From assembly GCF_013085465.1 (NCBI RefSeq), contig NZ_CP049838.1, positions 7,998,001 to 8,062,000 on the forward strand: 64,000 nt of DNA. Direction: 5' to 3'. Positions within the stretch are counted from its first letter, which is position 1. Every line of letters begins with the position of its first letter. Under the pieces are notes generated by a model. The model was not told where the DNA came from, searched no databases, and was given only the letters and a program-made list of their open reading frames with translations. Positions 1-8,877 of the stretch are shown here, in pieces. This stretch comes from Streptomyces asoensis. GTDB taxonomy: Bacteria; Actinomycetota; Actinomycetes; Streptomycetales; Streptomycetaceae. The translations under genes were made by a program, and so were the position numbers.

Positions 1-69
1 CGGCGCGCGAGAATCGGAACGGCAGCACGCATCACCCGTATCGCACTCCACGGAAAAGGAAACGAATCC

Positions 70-1482
70 ATGACCGAGCAGGACGAACGCTTCGACGTCG
101 TGGTCCTAGGCGCCGGTCCGGGCGGCTACGTCGCCGCGGTCCGCGCCGCCCAGCTGGGCAAGCGCGTCGCCGTCGTCGAGGAGAAGTACTGGGGCGGCGT
201 CTGCCTCAACGTGGGCTGCATCCCCACCAAGGCCCTCCTGCGCAACGCCGAACTCGCCCACATCTTCACCCGCGAGGCGAAGACCTTCGGCATCAAGGTC
301 GACGGACAGGTCTCCTTCGACTACGGAGAGGCGTACCGCCGCAGCCGCAAGGTCGCCGACGGCCGGGTCAAGGGCGTCCACTACCTGATGAAGAAGAACA
401 AGATCACCGAGCTCGACGGCCGCGGCGCCTTCGTCGACGACCACACCCTGCGGGTAACCGGTTACGACGGGGAGATCCGCACCATCGGTTTCGACCACTG
501 CATCATCGCCACCGGCGCGACTCCCAAGCTGCTCCCCGGCACCAAGCGCAGCGCCCGCGTGGTGACGTACGAGGAGCAGATCCTCGCCGACGACCTTCCG
601 CAGTCGATCGTCATCGCGGGCGCCGGCGCCATCGGCATCGAGTTCGCGTACGTCCTGCACAACTACGGTGTGAAGGTCACGATCGTCGAGTTCCTGGACC
701 GGGTCGCGCCCCTGGAGGACGCCGAGGTCTCCGCCGAACTGGCCAAGCAGTACCGCAAGTTGGGCATCGACGTACTCACCTCCACCCGGGTGGAATCCAT
801 CGACGAGTCCGGTCCGCAGGTGCGGGTCACGGTCACCGGCAAGGACGGCGCCCAGCAGGTCCTGGAGTCCGACAAGGTGCTCCAGGCGATCGGCTTCGCC
901 CCGAACGTCACCGGCTACGGCCTGGAGAACACGGGTGTGCAGGTCACCGAGCGCGGCGCGATCGACGTCGACGGCCGCTGTCGCACCTCCGTCCCGCACA
1001 TCTACGCCATCGGCGACGTCACCGCGAAACTGATGCTCGCGCACGCCGCCGAGGCCATGGGCGTCATCGCCGCCGAGACCCTCGCCGACGCGGAGACCAT
1101 GGAGCTGGACTACGCCATGATCCCGCGCGCCACCTACTGCCAGCCCCAGGTCGCCAGCTTCGGCTACACCGAGGCACAGGCGCGGGAAAAGGGTTACGAC
1201 GTCAAGGTGGCGAAGTTCCCGTTCACCGCGAACGGCAAGTCGCACGGCCTCGGCGACACCACCGGTTTTGTGAAACTGATCAGCGACGCCGAGTACGGCG
1301 AGCTCATCGGCGGTCATCTGATCGGCCCCGACGTCACCGAACTGCTCCCCGAGCTGACGCTCGCCCAGCAGTGGGACCTCACCGTCCACGAGGTCGCCCG
1401 CAACGTCCACGCCCACCCGACGCTGGGCGAGGCCGTCAAGGAGGCCGTCCACGGACTCGCCGGACACATGATCAACATGTAG
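70..1482 (+). CDS. lpdA: Dihydrolipoyl dehydrogenase (E3)
   Basis: FAD-dependent flavoprotein of 470 residues, the usual length for E3 of 2-oxoacid dehydrogenase complexes. It reoxidises dihydrolipoamide and passes electrons to NAD in the cytoplasm. Visible are the N-terminal FAD-binding GAGPGG (residues 14-19), the redox disulfide C45-LNVG-C50 followed by IPTK, a second Rossmann motif GAGAIG near residue 180, and the C-terminal dimerisation segment [13 protein letters not shown] that supplies the catalytic histidine. The ATG at 70 follows an AAAGGAA ribosome site. No E1 or E2 gene lies nearby, so it probably serves complexes encoded elsewhere. A strong hairpin follows the stop. Mycothione or mercuric reductase is less likely given the C-terminal motif. 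Confidence 0.95.
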   Translation: MTEQDERFDVVVLGAGPGGYVAAVRAAQLGKRVAVVEEKYWGGVCLNVGCIPTKALLRNAELAHIFTREAKTFGIKVDGQVSFDYGEAYRRSRKVADGRVKGVHYLMKKNKITELDGRGAFVDDHTLRVTGYDGEIRTIGFDHCIIATGATPKLLPGTKRSARVVTYEEQILADDLPQSIVIAGAGAIGIEFAYVLHNYGVKVTIVEFLDRVAPLEDAEVSAELAKQYRKLGIDVLTSTRVESIDESGPQVRVTVTGKDGAQQVLESDKVLQAIGFAPNVTGYGLENTGVQVTERGAIDVDGRCRTSVPHIYAIGDVTAKLMLAHAAEAMGVIAAETLADAETMELDYAMIPRATYCQPQVASFGYTEAQAREKGYDVKVAKFPFTANGKSHGLGDTTGFVKLISDAEYGELIGGHLIGPDVTELLPELTLAQQWDLTVHEVARNVHAHPTLGEAVKEAVHGLAGHMINM

Positions 1483-1496
1483 CGGCTCTCCGTGCG

Positions 1497-1526
1497 GGCG
1501 GGGCCGTTCACCTGAACGGCCCCGCC
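1497..1526 (+). terminator. Rho-independent-like hairpin after lpdA
   Basis: Perfect inverted repeat with arms GGCGGGGCCGTTCA (1497-1510) and TGAACGGCCCCGCC (1513-1526) around a two-base centre, 15 bases beyond the lpdA stop. No U-run follows, as is common in Streptomyces. Confidence 0.8.
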
Positions 1527-1614
1527 TCGCTCGCCGCCGCCGCACGGCCGGGATGTGCTGGCATCCACCGGACCTGCCCCGGGCCGGAGCCGACCGACGG
1601 CGAGGGAGTCCGCC

Positions 1615-2901
1615 ATGCCGGAAAGCGGTGTCCCCGCCGACGCGGAGCTGGAGGCACTCAGGGCCCGCATCACGGCACTGGAGGAGGAGCGCACCCGTCG
1701 TCCCACCCACCACCGGGTCCGCTCGATCGTCGCGGTCGTCCTCATCGTCCTCGGCTGCGTCCTGGCCCCGCTGGGCGTGGTGGCGGCCTGGACCTCGAGC
1801 ATCGTGGGCGACACCGGCCGTTACGTCGACACCGTCCGCCCGCTGGCCTCCGACAAGGACATCCAGAACGCGGCCGCCACCCGCGTCACGAACGCGGTGA
1901 TGGGACGCCTCGACCTCACCGCGCTCCTCCAGGACGCCGTCCCGGCCCAGCGTCCCCTGCTGGAGAAGGCCCTCGGCAGGCTCGGTCCCGCCCTCGAGGA
2001 CGCCGTCCGCAGCTTCGTGCACGACAAGGCGCAGGCGGTCGTGGCCTCCGACGCCTTCGAGAGGATCTGGACCGACGCCAACCGCAGAATCCACAGTGCC
2101 GTCGAGAAGGCCCTCACGGGCAGCGGCGGCGGCGCGGTGAAGATCGAGAACGACACGGTGACGGTCGACCTCGCCCCGGTCGTCGACCAGGTCAAGCAAC
2201 GGCTGGTCGACTCCGGGATGACGGTCGCGGGGAAGATCCCCGAGATCCACACGAACTTCACGGTCGTCAGGTCCGAGGACATCGGCAAGGTCAAGACCTA
2301 CTTCCGGCTGCTCCAGCTGGCCGGTTTCTGGCTGCCCGTCATCGCGGTCCTGCTGGTGGCGGCGGGCGTCCTGCTCTCTGCGCACCGCCGCCGTGTCCTG
2401 ATCGTCGCCGCGCTCTGTTTCGCCTTCGCCACACTCCTGCTGGGCGTCGCGCTGACCGTTTTCCGGGTCGTCTACCTGGACGCTCTCCCGGCCGGCGTCT
2501 CACAGCCCGCCGCCGGGTCCGTGTACGACACGCTCACCCGTTTCCTGCGCACCTCCGTGCGGTCGGTGGTCGCCCTCGGTGTGGTGATCGCCCTCGCGGC
2601 CTGGCTGACCGGGCCCGGCCGCCATGCCGCTCTGGTGCGGCGGCTCTGGCACTCGGGCGTCGGCGCCGTGCGCGCGACGGCCGATCACGCCGGACTGCGC
2701 ACCGGTCCCGTCGGCCCGTTCGTCGACCGCTACCGCACCTGGATCACCTGGATCCTGGCCGCGGGAGCCGTTCTGGCCTTTCTTCTGTGGCCGTATCCGA
2801 CCGGCTGGGTCGTGGTCGGCCTCGCCCTGGCCCTGCTCTTCGCGCTGGGGATCGTCGACTTCCTCGCGACCCGGCCCCACCGAAAGGACAGCCCCGCATG
2901 A
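1615..2901 (+). CDS. Membrane protein with large extracytoplasmic segment
   Basis: Protein of 428 residues, unrecognised at family level. A short acidic N-terminus precedes one hydrophobic helix (about residues 40-60), then a long soluble stretch with repeated alanine-rich helices, then several hydrophobic segments between about residues 240 and 420. The pattern suggests a helix, an outside domain of about 180 residues, and four or five membrane helices. The ATG at 1615 (MPESG) is chosen because the open frame upstream carries no membrane-protein signal. The stop overlaps the next start as ATGA, so the two membrane genes are translationally coupled. Actinobacterial proteins of this layout are usually annotated only as integral membrane protein. 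Confidence 0.75.
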   Translation: MPESGVPADAELEALRARITALEEERTRRPTHHRVRSIVAVVLIVLGCVLAPLGVVAAWTSSIVGDTGRYVDTVRPLASDKDIQNAAATRVTNAVMGRLDLTALLQDAVPAQRPLLEKALGRLGPALEDAVRSFVHDKAQAVVASDAFERIWTDANRRIHSAVEKALTGSGGGAVKIENDTVTVDLAPVVDQVKQRLVDSGMTVAGKIPEIHTNFTVVRSEDIGKVKTYFRLLQLAGFWLPVIAVLLVAAGVLLSAHRRRVLIVAALCFAFATLLLGVALTVFRVVYLDALPAGVSQPAAGSVYDTLTRFLRTSVRSVVALGVVIALAAWLTGPGRHAALVRRLWHSGVGAVRATADHAGLRTGPVGPFVDRYRTWITWILAAGAVLAFLLWPYPTGWVVVGLALALLFALGIVDFLATRPHRKDSPA

Positions 2902-3362
2902 GCTCGCACTCCCCGACCGGAGAGCCGCACGGTGAGGTCGGCACCGCCTGGTCCACGCCTCCCGGCGGCCCGTCCGGGCCCGCCGCGCACGACAACCGGG
3001 CCGGCGGCGTCGTCTTCGCCGGCGTCCTGCTGCTGTGCAGCGGTGTGCTCGCCGTTCTCCAGGGCATCGCCGCCATCGCCGAGGACGACATCTACGCCCG
3101 CGTCGGCTCGTACTCCTACGAACTCGACCTCACCGGCTGGGGCTGGATCCACCTCGTCCTCGGCGTCGTCGCGGCGGCGACCGGCGCGGCCCTCCTCAAG
3201 GGCATGACCTGGGCGCGCTTCGCGGGTATCTTCCTCGCCGCGCTGAGCCTGGTCACCCAGTTCCTGTTCCTGCCCTACGAGCCGCTCTGGTCGATCGTCG
3301 TCATGGCGATCGACGTGTTCGTGATCTGGTCGCTGGCGTCGTGGCCGGAGAGGGCGGGCTGA
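2898..3362 (+). CDS. DUF7144-like four-helix membrane protein
   Basis: Protein of 154 residues. A polar Gly/Pro-rich N-terminus of about 35 residues is followed by four hydrophobic helices; the loop after the first contains the acidic IAEDDIYAR. This resembles the small DUF7144-type membrane proteins common in Streptomyces, often near stress or DoxX-like genes; the family assignment is from memory. The ATG at 2898 overlaps the preceding stop (ATGA), so it is probably co-translated with the upstream membrane protein. No catalytic motif is visible and no function is proposed. Confidence 0.75.
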   Translation: MSSHSPTGEPHGEVGTAWSTPPGGPSGPAAHDNRAGGVVFAGVLLLCSGVLAVLQGIAAIAEDDIYARVGSYSYELDLTGWGWIHLVLGVVAAATGAALLKGMTWARFAGIFLAALSLVTQFLFLPYEPLWSIVVMAIDVFVIWSLASWPERAG

Positions 3363-3491
3363 GGCCGGCCCGAGGCCGGTGGGAAGGCGCCCCGGTGCCT
3401 CTCCGGAAGAGCCGGTGGGCGGTGCAGGCCACGCGAGGTCGATGTCGGATTCTCGCCAGCGCCGGAGCGGCGCCTGGTCGATGCTGGACGT

Positions 3492-4982
3492 ATGCAGAAC
3501 GGGATGTACACCGATCGCGAGCGCTGTGTGCGCGCCGTGCAGTCCAAGGACGCGCGGTTCGACGGCTGGTTCTTCACGGCCGTCCTGACCACCGGCATCT
3601 ACTGCCGGCCCAGCTGCCCCGTCGTGCCGCCCAAGCCGCAGAACATGGTCTTCCACCCGAGTGCCGCCGCCTGTCAGCAGGCCGGCTTCCGCGCCTGCAA
3701 GCGCTGCCGACCCGACACCACGCCGGGCTCCCCGGAGTGGAACCAGCGCGCCGATCTGGTCGCCCGCGCCATGCGGCTGATCGCCGACGGCGTCGTCGAC
3801 CGTGAAGGCGTGCCCGGACTCGCGGCCCGCCTCGGCTACAGCACCCGCCAGGTCGAACGCCAACTCCTCGCCGAACTCGGCGCGGGTCCGCTCGCGTTGG
3901 CCCGCGCGCAGCGCGCCCAGACCGCTCGCCTGCTCATCGAGACGACCGAACTCCCCATGGCGGAGGCTGCTTTCGCGTCCGGCTTCGCCTCCATCCGCAC
4001 CTTCAACGACACCGTGCGCGAGGTCTTCGCGCTCTCCCCGAGCGAGCTGCGCGCGCGTGTCCCGCGGAGGAACCCCTCGGCCCGCCCGGCCACGCCCGGC
4101 ACGCTCGCCCTGCGCCTCCCCTTCCGTGCCCCGCTCAACCCCGACAACCTCTTCGGGCACCTCGCCGCGACCGGCGTCCCGGGTGTCGAGGAGTGGCGGG
4201 ACGGCGCGTTCCGGCGCACGCTCCGGCTGCCGTACGGGCACGGCATCGTGGCGCTCACCCCGAACCCCGACCACATCGGCTGCCGCCTGACCCTCAGCGA
4301 CCTGCGCGACCTCACGGTCGCCATCAGCCGCTGCCGGCGCATGCTCGACCTGGACGCCGACCCGGTCGCCATCGACGACCAGCTGCACACGGATCCGCTC
4401 CTCGCGCCCCTGGTGGACAAGGCCCCCGGCCGCCGGGTGCCCCGTACGGTCGACGAGGCGGAGTTCGCCGTACGCGCCGTGCTGGGTCAGCAGGTCTCCA
4501 CGGCGGCCGCCCGCACCCACGCGGCCCGCCTGGTCACCGCGCACGGCGAACCGGTCGACGACCCGGAGGGTGGTCTCACCCACCTCTTCCCGACCGCCGA
4601 GGCGCTCGCCGCCGTCGACCCCGACACGCTGGCGATGCCCCGCACCCGACGCACCACCTTCACCATCCTCGTCGGACAACTCGCCGACGGCACTCTGCAC
4701 TTGGGAGTGGAGAGCGACTGGCCGAAGGCGCGCGCCCTCCTCCTCGAACTGCCCGGCTTCGGACCCTGGACGGTCGACGTCATCGCGATGCGCGCCCTCG
4801 GCGACCCCGACGCCTTCCTCCCCACCGACCTGGGAATCCGGCGCGCCGCGAAGGAGCTGGGCCTGCCCTCCACCCCGGCGGCGCTCACCGCCCGCGCGGC
4901 GGGCTGGCGCCCCTGGCGGGCGTATGCCGTCCAGTACCTCTGGGCGACCGACAGCCACCCGATCAACTTCCTGCCCGTGTAA
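3492..4982 (+). CDS. Ada-AraC-AlkA fusion: DNA-3-methyladenine glycosylase with Ada N-domain
   Basis: Fusion of 496 residues joining three alkylation-response modules. The N-terminal Ada zinc domain (residues about 5-80) has all four cysteines, C38-x3-C42 and C69-x2-C72; in E. coli Ada, C38 accepts methyl from DNA phosphotriesters. An AraC-type helix-turn-helix follows (about 90-180). The C-terminal half is an AlkA glycosylase with a helix-hairpin-helix and catalytic Asp in ELPGFGPWTVDV...LPTDLG (about 415-450), removing 3-methyladenine-type lesions. Ogt starts 9 bases downstream, so sensor/repair protein and methyltransferase form one adaptive-response operon. A start four codons later is possible. 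Self-activation by methylated C38 is inferred by analogy with Ada. Confidence 0.93.
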   Translation: MQNGMYTDRERCVRAVQSKDARFDGWFFTAVLTTGIYCRPSCPVVPPKPQNMVFHPSAAACQQAGFRACKRCRPDTTPGSPEWNQRADLVARAMRLIADGVVDREGVPGLAARLGYSTRQVERQLLAELGAGPLALARAQRAQTARLLIETTELPMAEAAFASGFASIRTFNDTVREVFALSPSELRARVPRRNPSARPATPGTLALRLPFRAPLNPDNLFGHLAATGVPGVEEWRDGAFRRTLRLPYGHGIVALTPNPDHIGCRLTLSDLRDLTVAISRCRRMLDLDADPVAIDDQLHTDPLLAPLVDKAPGRRVPRTVDEAEFAVRAVLGQQVSTAAARTHAARLVTAHGEPVDDPEGGLTHLFPTAEALAAVDPDTLAMPRTRRTTFTILVGQLADGTLHLGVESDWPKARALLLELPGFGPWTVDVIAMRALGDPDAFLPTDLGIRRAAKELGLPSTPAALTARAAGWRPWRAYAVQYLWATDSHPINFLPV

Positions 4983-4991
4983 GGAACTTCA

Positions 4992-5501
4992 GTGAAACAG
5001 CACACGATCCTCGACAGCCCGTACGGCCCTCTCACGCTCGTCGCCGACGACGGCGTCCTGTGCGGCCTCTACATGACCGAACAGCGCCACCGCCCACCCG
5101 AGGAGAATTTCGGCCCTCGCGACGCCACCCTTTTCGGCGACGCGGAGGAACAGCTGGAGGCCTATTTCGCAGGCGAGCTGAAGGAGTTCAGCCTTGAAGT
5201 CCGCCTGCACGGAACCCCGTTCCAGCGGTCCGTGTGGGCCGAACTGCGGAAGATCCCGTACGGCGAGACCCGCACCTACGGCGAACTCGCCGAAGCCCTC
5301 GGCAATCCGACCGCCTCCCGCGCGGTCGGCCTCGCCAACGGCAGGAACCCCATCGGCATCATCGTGCCCTGCCACCGTGTGATCGGCGCCGGCGGCGGCC
5401 TCACCGGCTACGGCGGCGGCCTGGACCGCAAGCGGCGCCTGCTGGACTTCGAGGGCGGCACCGCCCCCGGCGACGCGACCCTCTTCCAGCTCGAGGCGTA
5501 A
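4992..5501 (+). CDS. ogt: Methylated-DNA--protein-cysteine S-methyltransferase
   Basis: Protein of 169 residues, typical for Ogt/AGT. It transfers the methyl of O6-methylguanine irreversibly to its own cysteine, restoring DNA directly. The acceptor is C127 within PCHRVIG. The winged-helix segment RTYGELAEALG and the preceding GTPFQRSVW are also typical. The GTG at 4992 follows AAGGAA. It lies directly behind the Ada-AlkA fusion with a 9-base gap, which supports joint induction by alkylating damage. Confidence 0.96.
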   Translation: MKQHTILDSPYGPLTLVADDGVLCGLYMTEQRHRPPEENFGPRDATLFGDAEEQLEAYFAGELKEFSLEVRLHGTPFQRSVWAELRKIPYGETRTYGELAEALGNPTASRAVGLANGRNPIGIIVPCHRVIGAGGGLTGYGGGLDRKRRLLDFEGGTAPGDATLFQLEA

Positions 5502-5585
5502 GGACTCGTGCGGCCGACGGCTCCCGCTGTACGTGACCTGTGCATGACCTGTACCTGGTGAGACCTTTGCGCGGTGGGGCCCACC

Positions 5586-5607
5586 GTTCGTCTGGCCTTC
5601 ACTCAGG
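5586..5607 (+). promoter_or_regulatory. Candidate PHO box (two 11-bp direct-repeat units)
   Basis: GTTCGTCTGGC (5586-5596) is followed directly by CTTCACTCAGG (5597-5607). Each is one mismatch from the PhoP direct-repeat unit GTTCAYYYRG known in Streptomyces. It lies 73 bp upstream of a secreted phosphoesterase, a sensible PhoP target. Confidence 0.45.
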
Positions 5608-5662
5608 CCCGGTCCGGGGCTCCTAGGGTTTGCGGCGCTGCCCCCCCGCACGTCCGTCACTT

Positions 5663-5677
5663 CTGTCCGGAGGACAG
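5663..5677 (+). promoter_or_regulatory. Hairpin enclosing the ribosome site of the phosphoesterase
   Basis: CTGTCC-GGA-GGACAG forms a 6-bp stem with a 3-base loop. The Shine-Dalgarno GGAGG lies across loop and right arm, 2-3 bases before the ATG region at 5680. It could limit translation initiation; this is inference only. Confidence 0.4.
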
Positions 5678-5679
5678 TC

Positions 5680-6570
5680 ATGGCCGCCGTCAAGGCTTCC
5701 CAGCGCAACCGACGCCCCCTCGCCGCACTCGCCGGGGCCGTCGCCCTCACCGCCACGTCGATCGGCGTGTGGACCGCCACGGCCTCCACCGCTCAGGCGG
5801 CCGCTCTCCCGACCCCCGACCACGTGGTGGTCGTGGTGATGGAGAACCACGCCTACTCGCAGGTGATCGGCAGCTCCAGCGCCCCCTACCTCAACAACAC
5901 CCTCAAGGCGGGTGGCGCCGCCCTCACCCAGTCCTACGGTCTCACCCACCCCAGCGAGCCGAACTACTACATGCTGTTCTCGGGCTCCAACCAGGGCCGT
6001 ACCGACGACAGTTGCGTCTCGGTCGGGTCGCTCTCCACGCCGAACCTGGCCTCGGAGCTGATCGCCGCCGGCAAGACCTGGGCCAGCTACAACGAGTCGC
6101 TGCCCAGTCAGGGCTCCACGACGTGCAGCAGCGGCACCTACGCCCAGAAGCACAACCCGTGGTTCGGCTTCTCCAACGTGCCGACGAGCACCGCGAAGAC
6201 CATGGCGCAGTTCCCGACCGACTACACGACCCTGCCCAAGGTCTCCTTCGTCGTACCGAACCTGTGCAGCGACATGCACGACTGCTCGGTCTCCACCGGC
6301 GACACCTGGATCAAGAACAACCTGGGCGCGTACGCCACCTGGGCCAAGACCCACAACAGCATCCTCGCCGTCACCTTCGACGAGGACAACAAGCTGTCCG
6401 GTAACCGCATCCCCACCGTTTTCTACGGGCAGCACGTCACTCCCGGCAGCTCCAGCTCCACCACCTACAACCACTACAACGTCCTGCGGACCGTGGAGGA
6501 CCTGGCCGGTCTGACCGCGCACGCGGGCAACGCCTCCTCGGCGTCCGACATCACCGGCATCTGGAACTGA
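5680..6570 (+). CDS. Secreted phosphoesterase (PF04185-type acid phosphatase)
   Basis: Protein of 296 residues. It begins with a Sec signal peptide: positive n-region to about residue 13, hydrophobic core, and probable cleavage after AQA near residue 40. The mature protein carries motifs of the phosphoesterase/phospholipase C-like alkaline phosphatase superfamily: VVVVVMENHAYSQV near its N-terminus, THPSEPNYYMLFSG, and TFDEDN late in the chain, which supply metal ligands. It probably hydrolyses phosphomonoesters or phospholipid head groups outside the cell to obtain phosphate. A PHO-box-like repeat upstream fits phosphate control. An MFS transporter gene starts 5 bases after the stop. Substrate is not determinable here. 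Confidence 0.88.
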   Translation: MAAVKASQRNRRPLAALAGAVALTATSIGVWTATASTAQAAALPTPDHVVVVVMENHAYSQVIGSSSAPYLNNTLKAGGAALTQSYGLTHPSEPNYYMLFSGSNQGRTDDSCVSVGSLSTPNLASELIAAGKTWASYNESLPSQGSTTCSSGTYAQKHNPWFGFSNVPTSTAKTMAQFPTDYTTLPKVSFVVPNLCSDMHDCSVSTGDTWIKNNLGAYATWAKTHNSILAVTFDEDNKLSGNRIPTVFYGQHVTPGSSSSTTYNHYNVLRTVEDLAGLTAHAGNASSASDITGIWN

Positions 6571-6575
6571 CGCCC

Positions 6576-7844
6576 GTGTATCTCGCGGACTCCCGCAGCA
6601 CCACGCCCGTCGCCGCCCCGGACTCCCGTCCGGGGCGGCGGCCGGCCGCCGTGCCCACCACCGTGCTGGCCCTGGGTGCCGTCAGCCTGATCACGGACGT
6701 CTCCTCGGAGATGGTCACCGCCGTCCTGCCGCTCTACGTCGTCGCGGGCCTCGGCCTGTCACCGCTCGGGTTCGGGCTCCTCGACGGCATCAACAACGGC
6801 GTCGGGGCCCTGGTCCGGCTGGCCGGAGGCCATCTCGCCGACCGGGGAGGCCGCCGGCACAAGGTGGTGGCCGGCCTCGGCTACGGCCTGTCGGCGTTGT
6901 GCAAGCCGTTGCTGCTGCTCGCCCACACCCTCCCCGTGATCAGCGCCGTGCTCGCCGCCGACCGCACCGGCAAAGGGCTGCGCACCGCCCCCCGGGACGC
7001 GATGATCTCCTTGGCCACCGAACCCCGTTACCGGGGACGGGCGTTCGGGGTGCACCGGGCCATGGACACCACCGGCGCGCTGCTCGGCCCGCTCGTCGCC
7101 TTCGCCGTGCTGCGGGCCACCGTCGACGGCTACGACGCGGTCTTCGCGGTCAGCGGCTGCGTCGCCGTGCTCGGAGTCCTGGTGCTGGTGCTCTTCGTGC
7201 CCCGCCACATCGTCCCCGCCGGCGCCGTGCAACCACCCGAACCGGCCCGGCCGGTGCTCCGGGACGCGCTCGGGCTACTGCGCCGCCCCGAGCTGCGCAG
7301 GCTCACCGTGTGCGCGACCCTGCTCGGCCTGACCACCGTCAGCGACTCCTTCCTCTATCTGCTGCTCCAGCGCGAAGGGGCCCTGCCCGCCCATCTCTTC
7401 CCGCTGCTGCCGCTGGGCACCGCCGCCGTCTTCCTGCTGCTCGCGTTCCCGCTCGGCGCACTCGCCGACCGCGTCAGCAGCCGCCGGCTCTTCCTGGCCG
7501 GCCACGGCGTCCTGCTGCTCGGCTACGGCCTGGTGCTCTCCCCCTGGCACGGCGCGCCCGCCGTGATCGCCGTCCTCGTCCTGCACGGCACCTTCTACGC
7601 CGCCACCGACGGGGTCCTCGCGGCCGCCACCGCCGGCGCCGTGCCGGACCGTCAACAAGGTGCCGGTCAGGCACTGGTCGGCACCGGCCAGGCACTGGCC
7701 CGCTTCACCTGTTCGCTCGCCTTCGGCGCGGCCTGGAGCCTGTGGGGCGGGCGCACCGCCCTCGCCGTGACCGCCGCCGCACTGGCCGTCAGCGCCGTCG
7801 TGGCCTCGTTCGTCCTCCGCACCACCGATGAGGGGCCCGCATGA
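6576..7844 (+). CDS. MFS transporter
   Basis: Protein of 422 residues with about 12 hydrophobic helices. The MFS motif A-like loop is seen as GGHLADRGGRRHK between helices 2 and 3, and a related loop GALADRVSSRR in the second half. The N-terminal motif DVSSEMVTAVLPLY resembles the drug/sugar exporter group including fosmidomycin-resistance-like carriers. The GTG at 6576 lies 5 bases after the phosphoesterase stop, suggesting one transcript. The last codon overlaps the next ATG (ATGA). Substrate unknown; coupling to the following propeller-like protein is conserved in style with small Streptomyces operons. Confidence 0.88.
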   Translation: MYLADSRSTTPVAAPDSRPGRRPAAVPTTVLALGAVSLITDVSSEMVTAVLPLYVVAGLGLSPLGFGLLDGINNGVGALVRLAGGHLADRGGRRHKVVAGLGYGLSALCKPLLLLAHTLPVISAVLAADRTGKGLRTAPRDAMISLATEPRYRGRAFGVHRAMDTTGALLGPLVAFAVLRATVDGYDAVFAVSGCVAVLGVLVLVLFVPRHIVPAGAVQPPEPARPVLRDALGLLRRPELRRLTVCATLLGLTTVSDSFLYLLLQREGALPAHLFPLLPLGTAAVFLLLAFPLGALADRVSSRRLFLAGHGVLLLGYGLVLSPWHGAPAVIAVLVLHGTFYAATDGVLAAATAGAVPDRQQGAGQALVGTGQALARFTCSLAFGAAWSLWGGRTALAVTAAALAVSAVVASFVLRTTDEGPA

Positions 7845-8863
7845 CCCGGACAACCCGCCTGCTGGTCCTGCTGGTCGCCGTGGTGCTGCTCGGCGCGGTC
7901 GGGACCGGGTCGGTGCTGTACGCCGCCCACCGGTCGGGCCTGCGTGACGAGCAGCAGGCCGACGGCCCGACCGTGCGGGCCGGCACCGTCTCGCTCCGGC
8001 CGACGTCCGGTCGCCGGCTGCTGGTGCGCAACCTGGCCTGGGGCCCGCATCGCGACGAGATCGCCACCGTGCCCGCCGACGACCCGCAGGGGCCGCGCAC
8101 CGCGTCGGGCGTCAAGTGCCTGCGCTTCCACGCGGCGGCCGGAACCGGCATCTGCCTCCGGGCCGTACACGGCGCGTTGGAGGACACCTACCGGGCGGTG
8201 GTGCTCGACGCGCACCTGCACGAGCTGCGCAGCTTCCCGGCGGCGGGCATCCCCACCCGGGCCCGGGTCTCACCCTCCGGCCATCTGGTGGCCTGGACGG
8301 TCTTCGTCAGCGGAGACTCCTACGCCGGCACCGCCTTCTCCACCCGCACCGCCGTCGTCGACACCCGGACCTGGGCCGTCGACGACAACCTGGAGACCTT
8401 CCGCATCATCAAGGACGGCCGGACCTACCGCGCGGCGGACATCAACGTCTGGGGTGTCACCTTCGCCGACGACACCCGCTTCTACGCCACGCTGGCGTCC
8501 GGCGGCCGGACCTACCTGGTCCGCGGTGACGTCGCCGCACGCACCCTCACCACCCTGCACGGCAACGTCGAATGCCCCTCGCTCTCACCCGACGGCACCC
8601 GGATCGCCTACAAGAAACGTGTCCAGGGAGCCTCGCCCGACGCCCCCTGGCGGCTCTACGTCCTCGACCTGCGCACCCTGGAGGAGACCGCGACCGCCGA
8701 GCGGCGCAACATCGACGACCAGGCCCTGTGGGCCGACGACTCCACCCTCGTCTACGCCCTTCCCGGCGACTACGGTTCGGACCTGTGGACCGTCCCCGCC
8801 GACGGCAGCGGCGCGGCCCGCACCCTCATGACCTCCGCCGTCGCCCCCGCCTATCTGGGGTGA
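7841..8863 (+). CDS. TolB/WD40-like beta-propeller protein, membrane-anchored
   Basis: Protein of 340 residues. The N-terminus has one hydrophobic segment (residues about 6-28) acting as signal anchor or signal peptide, with no lipobox cysteine. The rest contains repeated blades with TolB-like motifs such as SPSGHLVAWTVF, CPSLSPDGTRIAYKK and ALWADDSTLVYALPGDYGSDLW, indicating a beta-propeller outside the membrane. It is translationally coupled to the MFS gene through ATGA at 7841. It may be an accessory or sensing partner of the transporter or of the secreted phosphatase; this is inference. Confidence 0.82.
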   Translation: MTRTTRLLVLLVAVVLLGAVGTGSVLYAAHRSGLRDEQQADGPTVRAGTVSLRPTSGRRLLVRNLAWGPHRDEIATVPADDPQGPRTASGVKCLRFHAAAGTGICLRAVHGALEDTYRAVVLDAHLHELRSFPAAGIPTRARVSPSGHLVAWTVFVSGDSYAGTAFSTRTAVVDTRTWAVDDNLETFRIIKDGRTYRAADINVWGVTFADDTRFYATLASGGRTYLVRGDVAARTLTTLHGNVECPSLSPDGTRIAYKKRVQGASPDAPWRLYVLDLRTLEETATAERRNIDDQALWADDSTLVYALPGDYGSDLWTVPADGSGAARTLMTSAVAPAYLG

Positions 8864-8877
8864 CAGAAGAGGTACCG

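Noticed and set aside
1506..1517. GTTC-N4-GAAC as a possible SOS-like element
   Set aside because: It has the inverted order relative to GAAC-N4-GTTC and is the core of the lpdA terminator stem.
106..2385. Antisense open frame of about 760 codons across lpdA
   Set aside because: It mirrors lpdA codon structure and has no recognisable motif.
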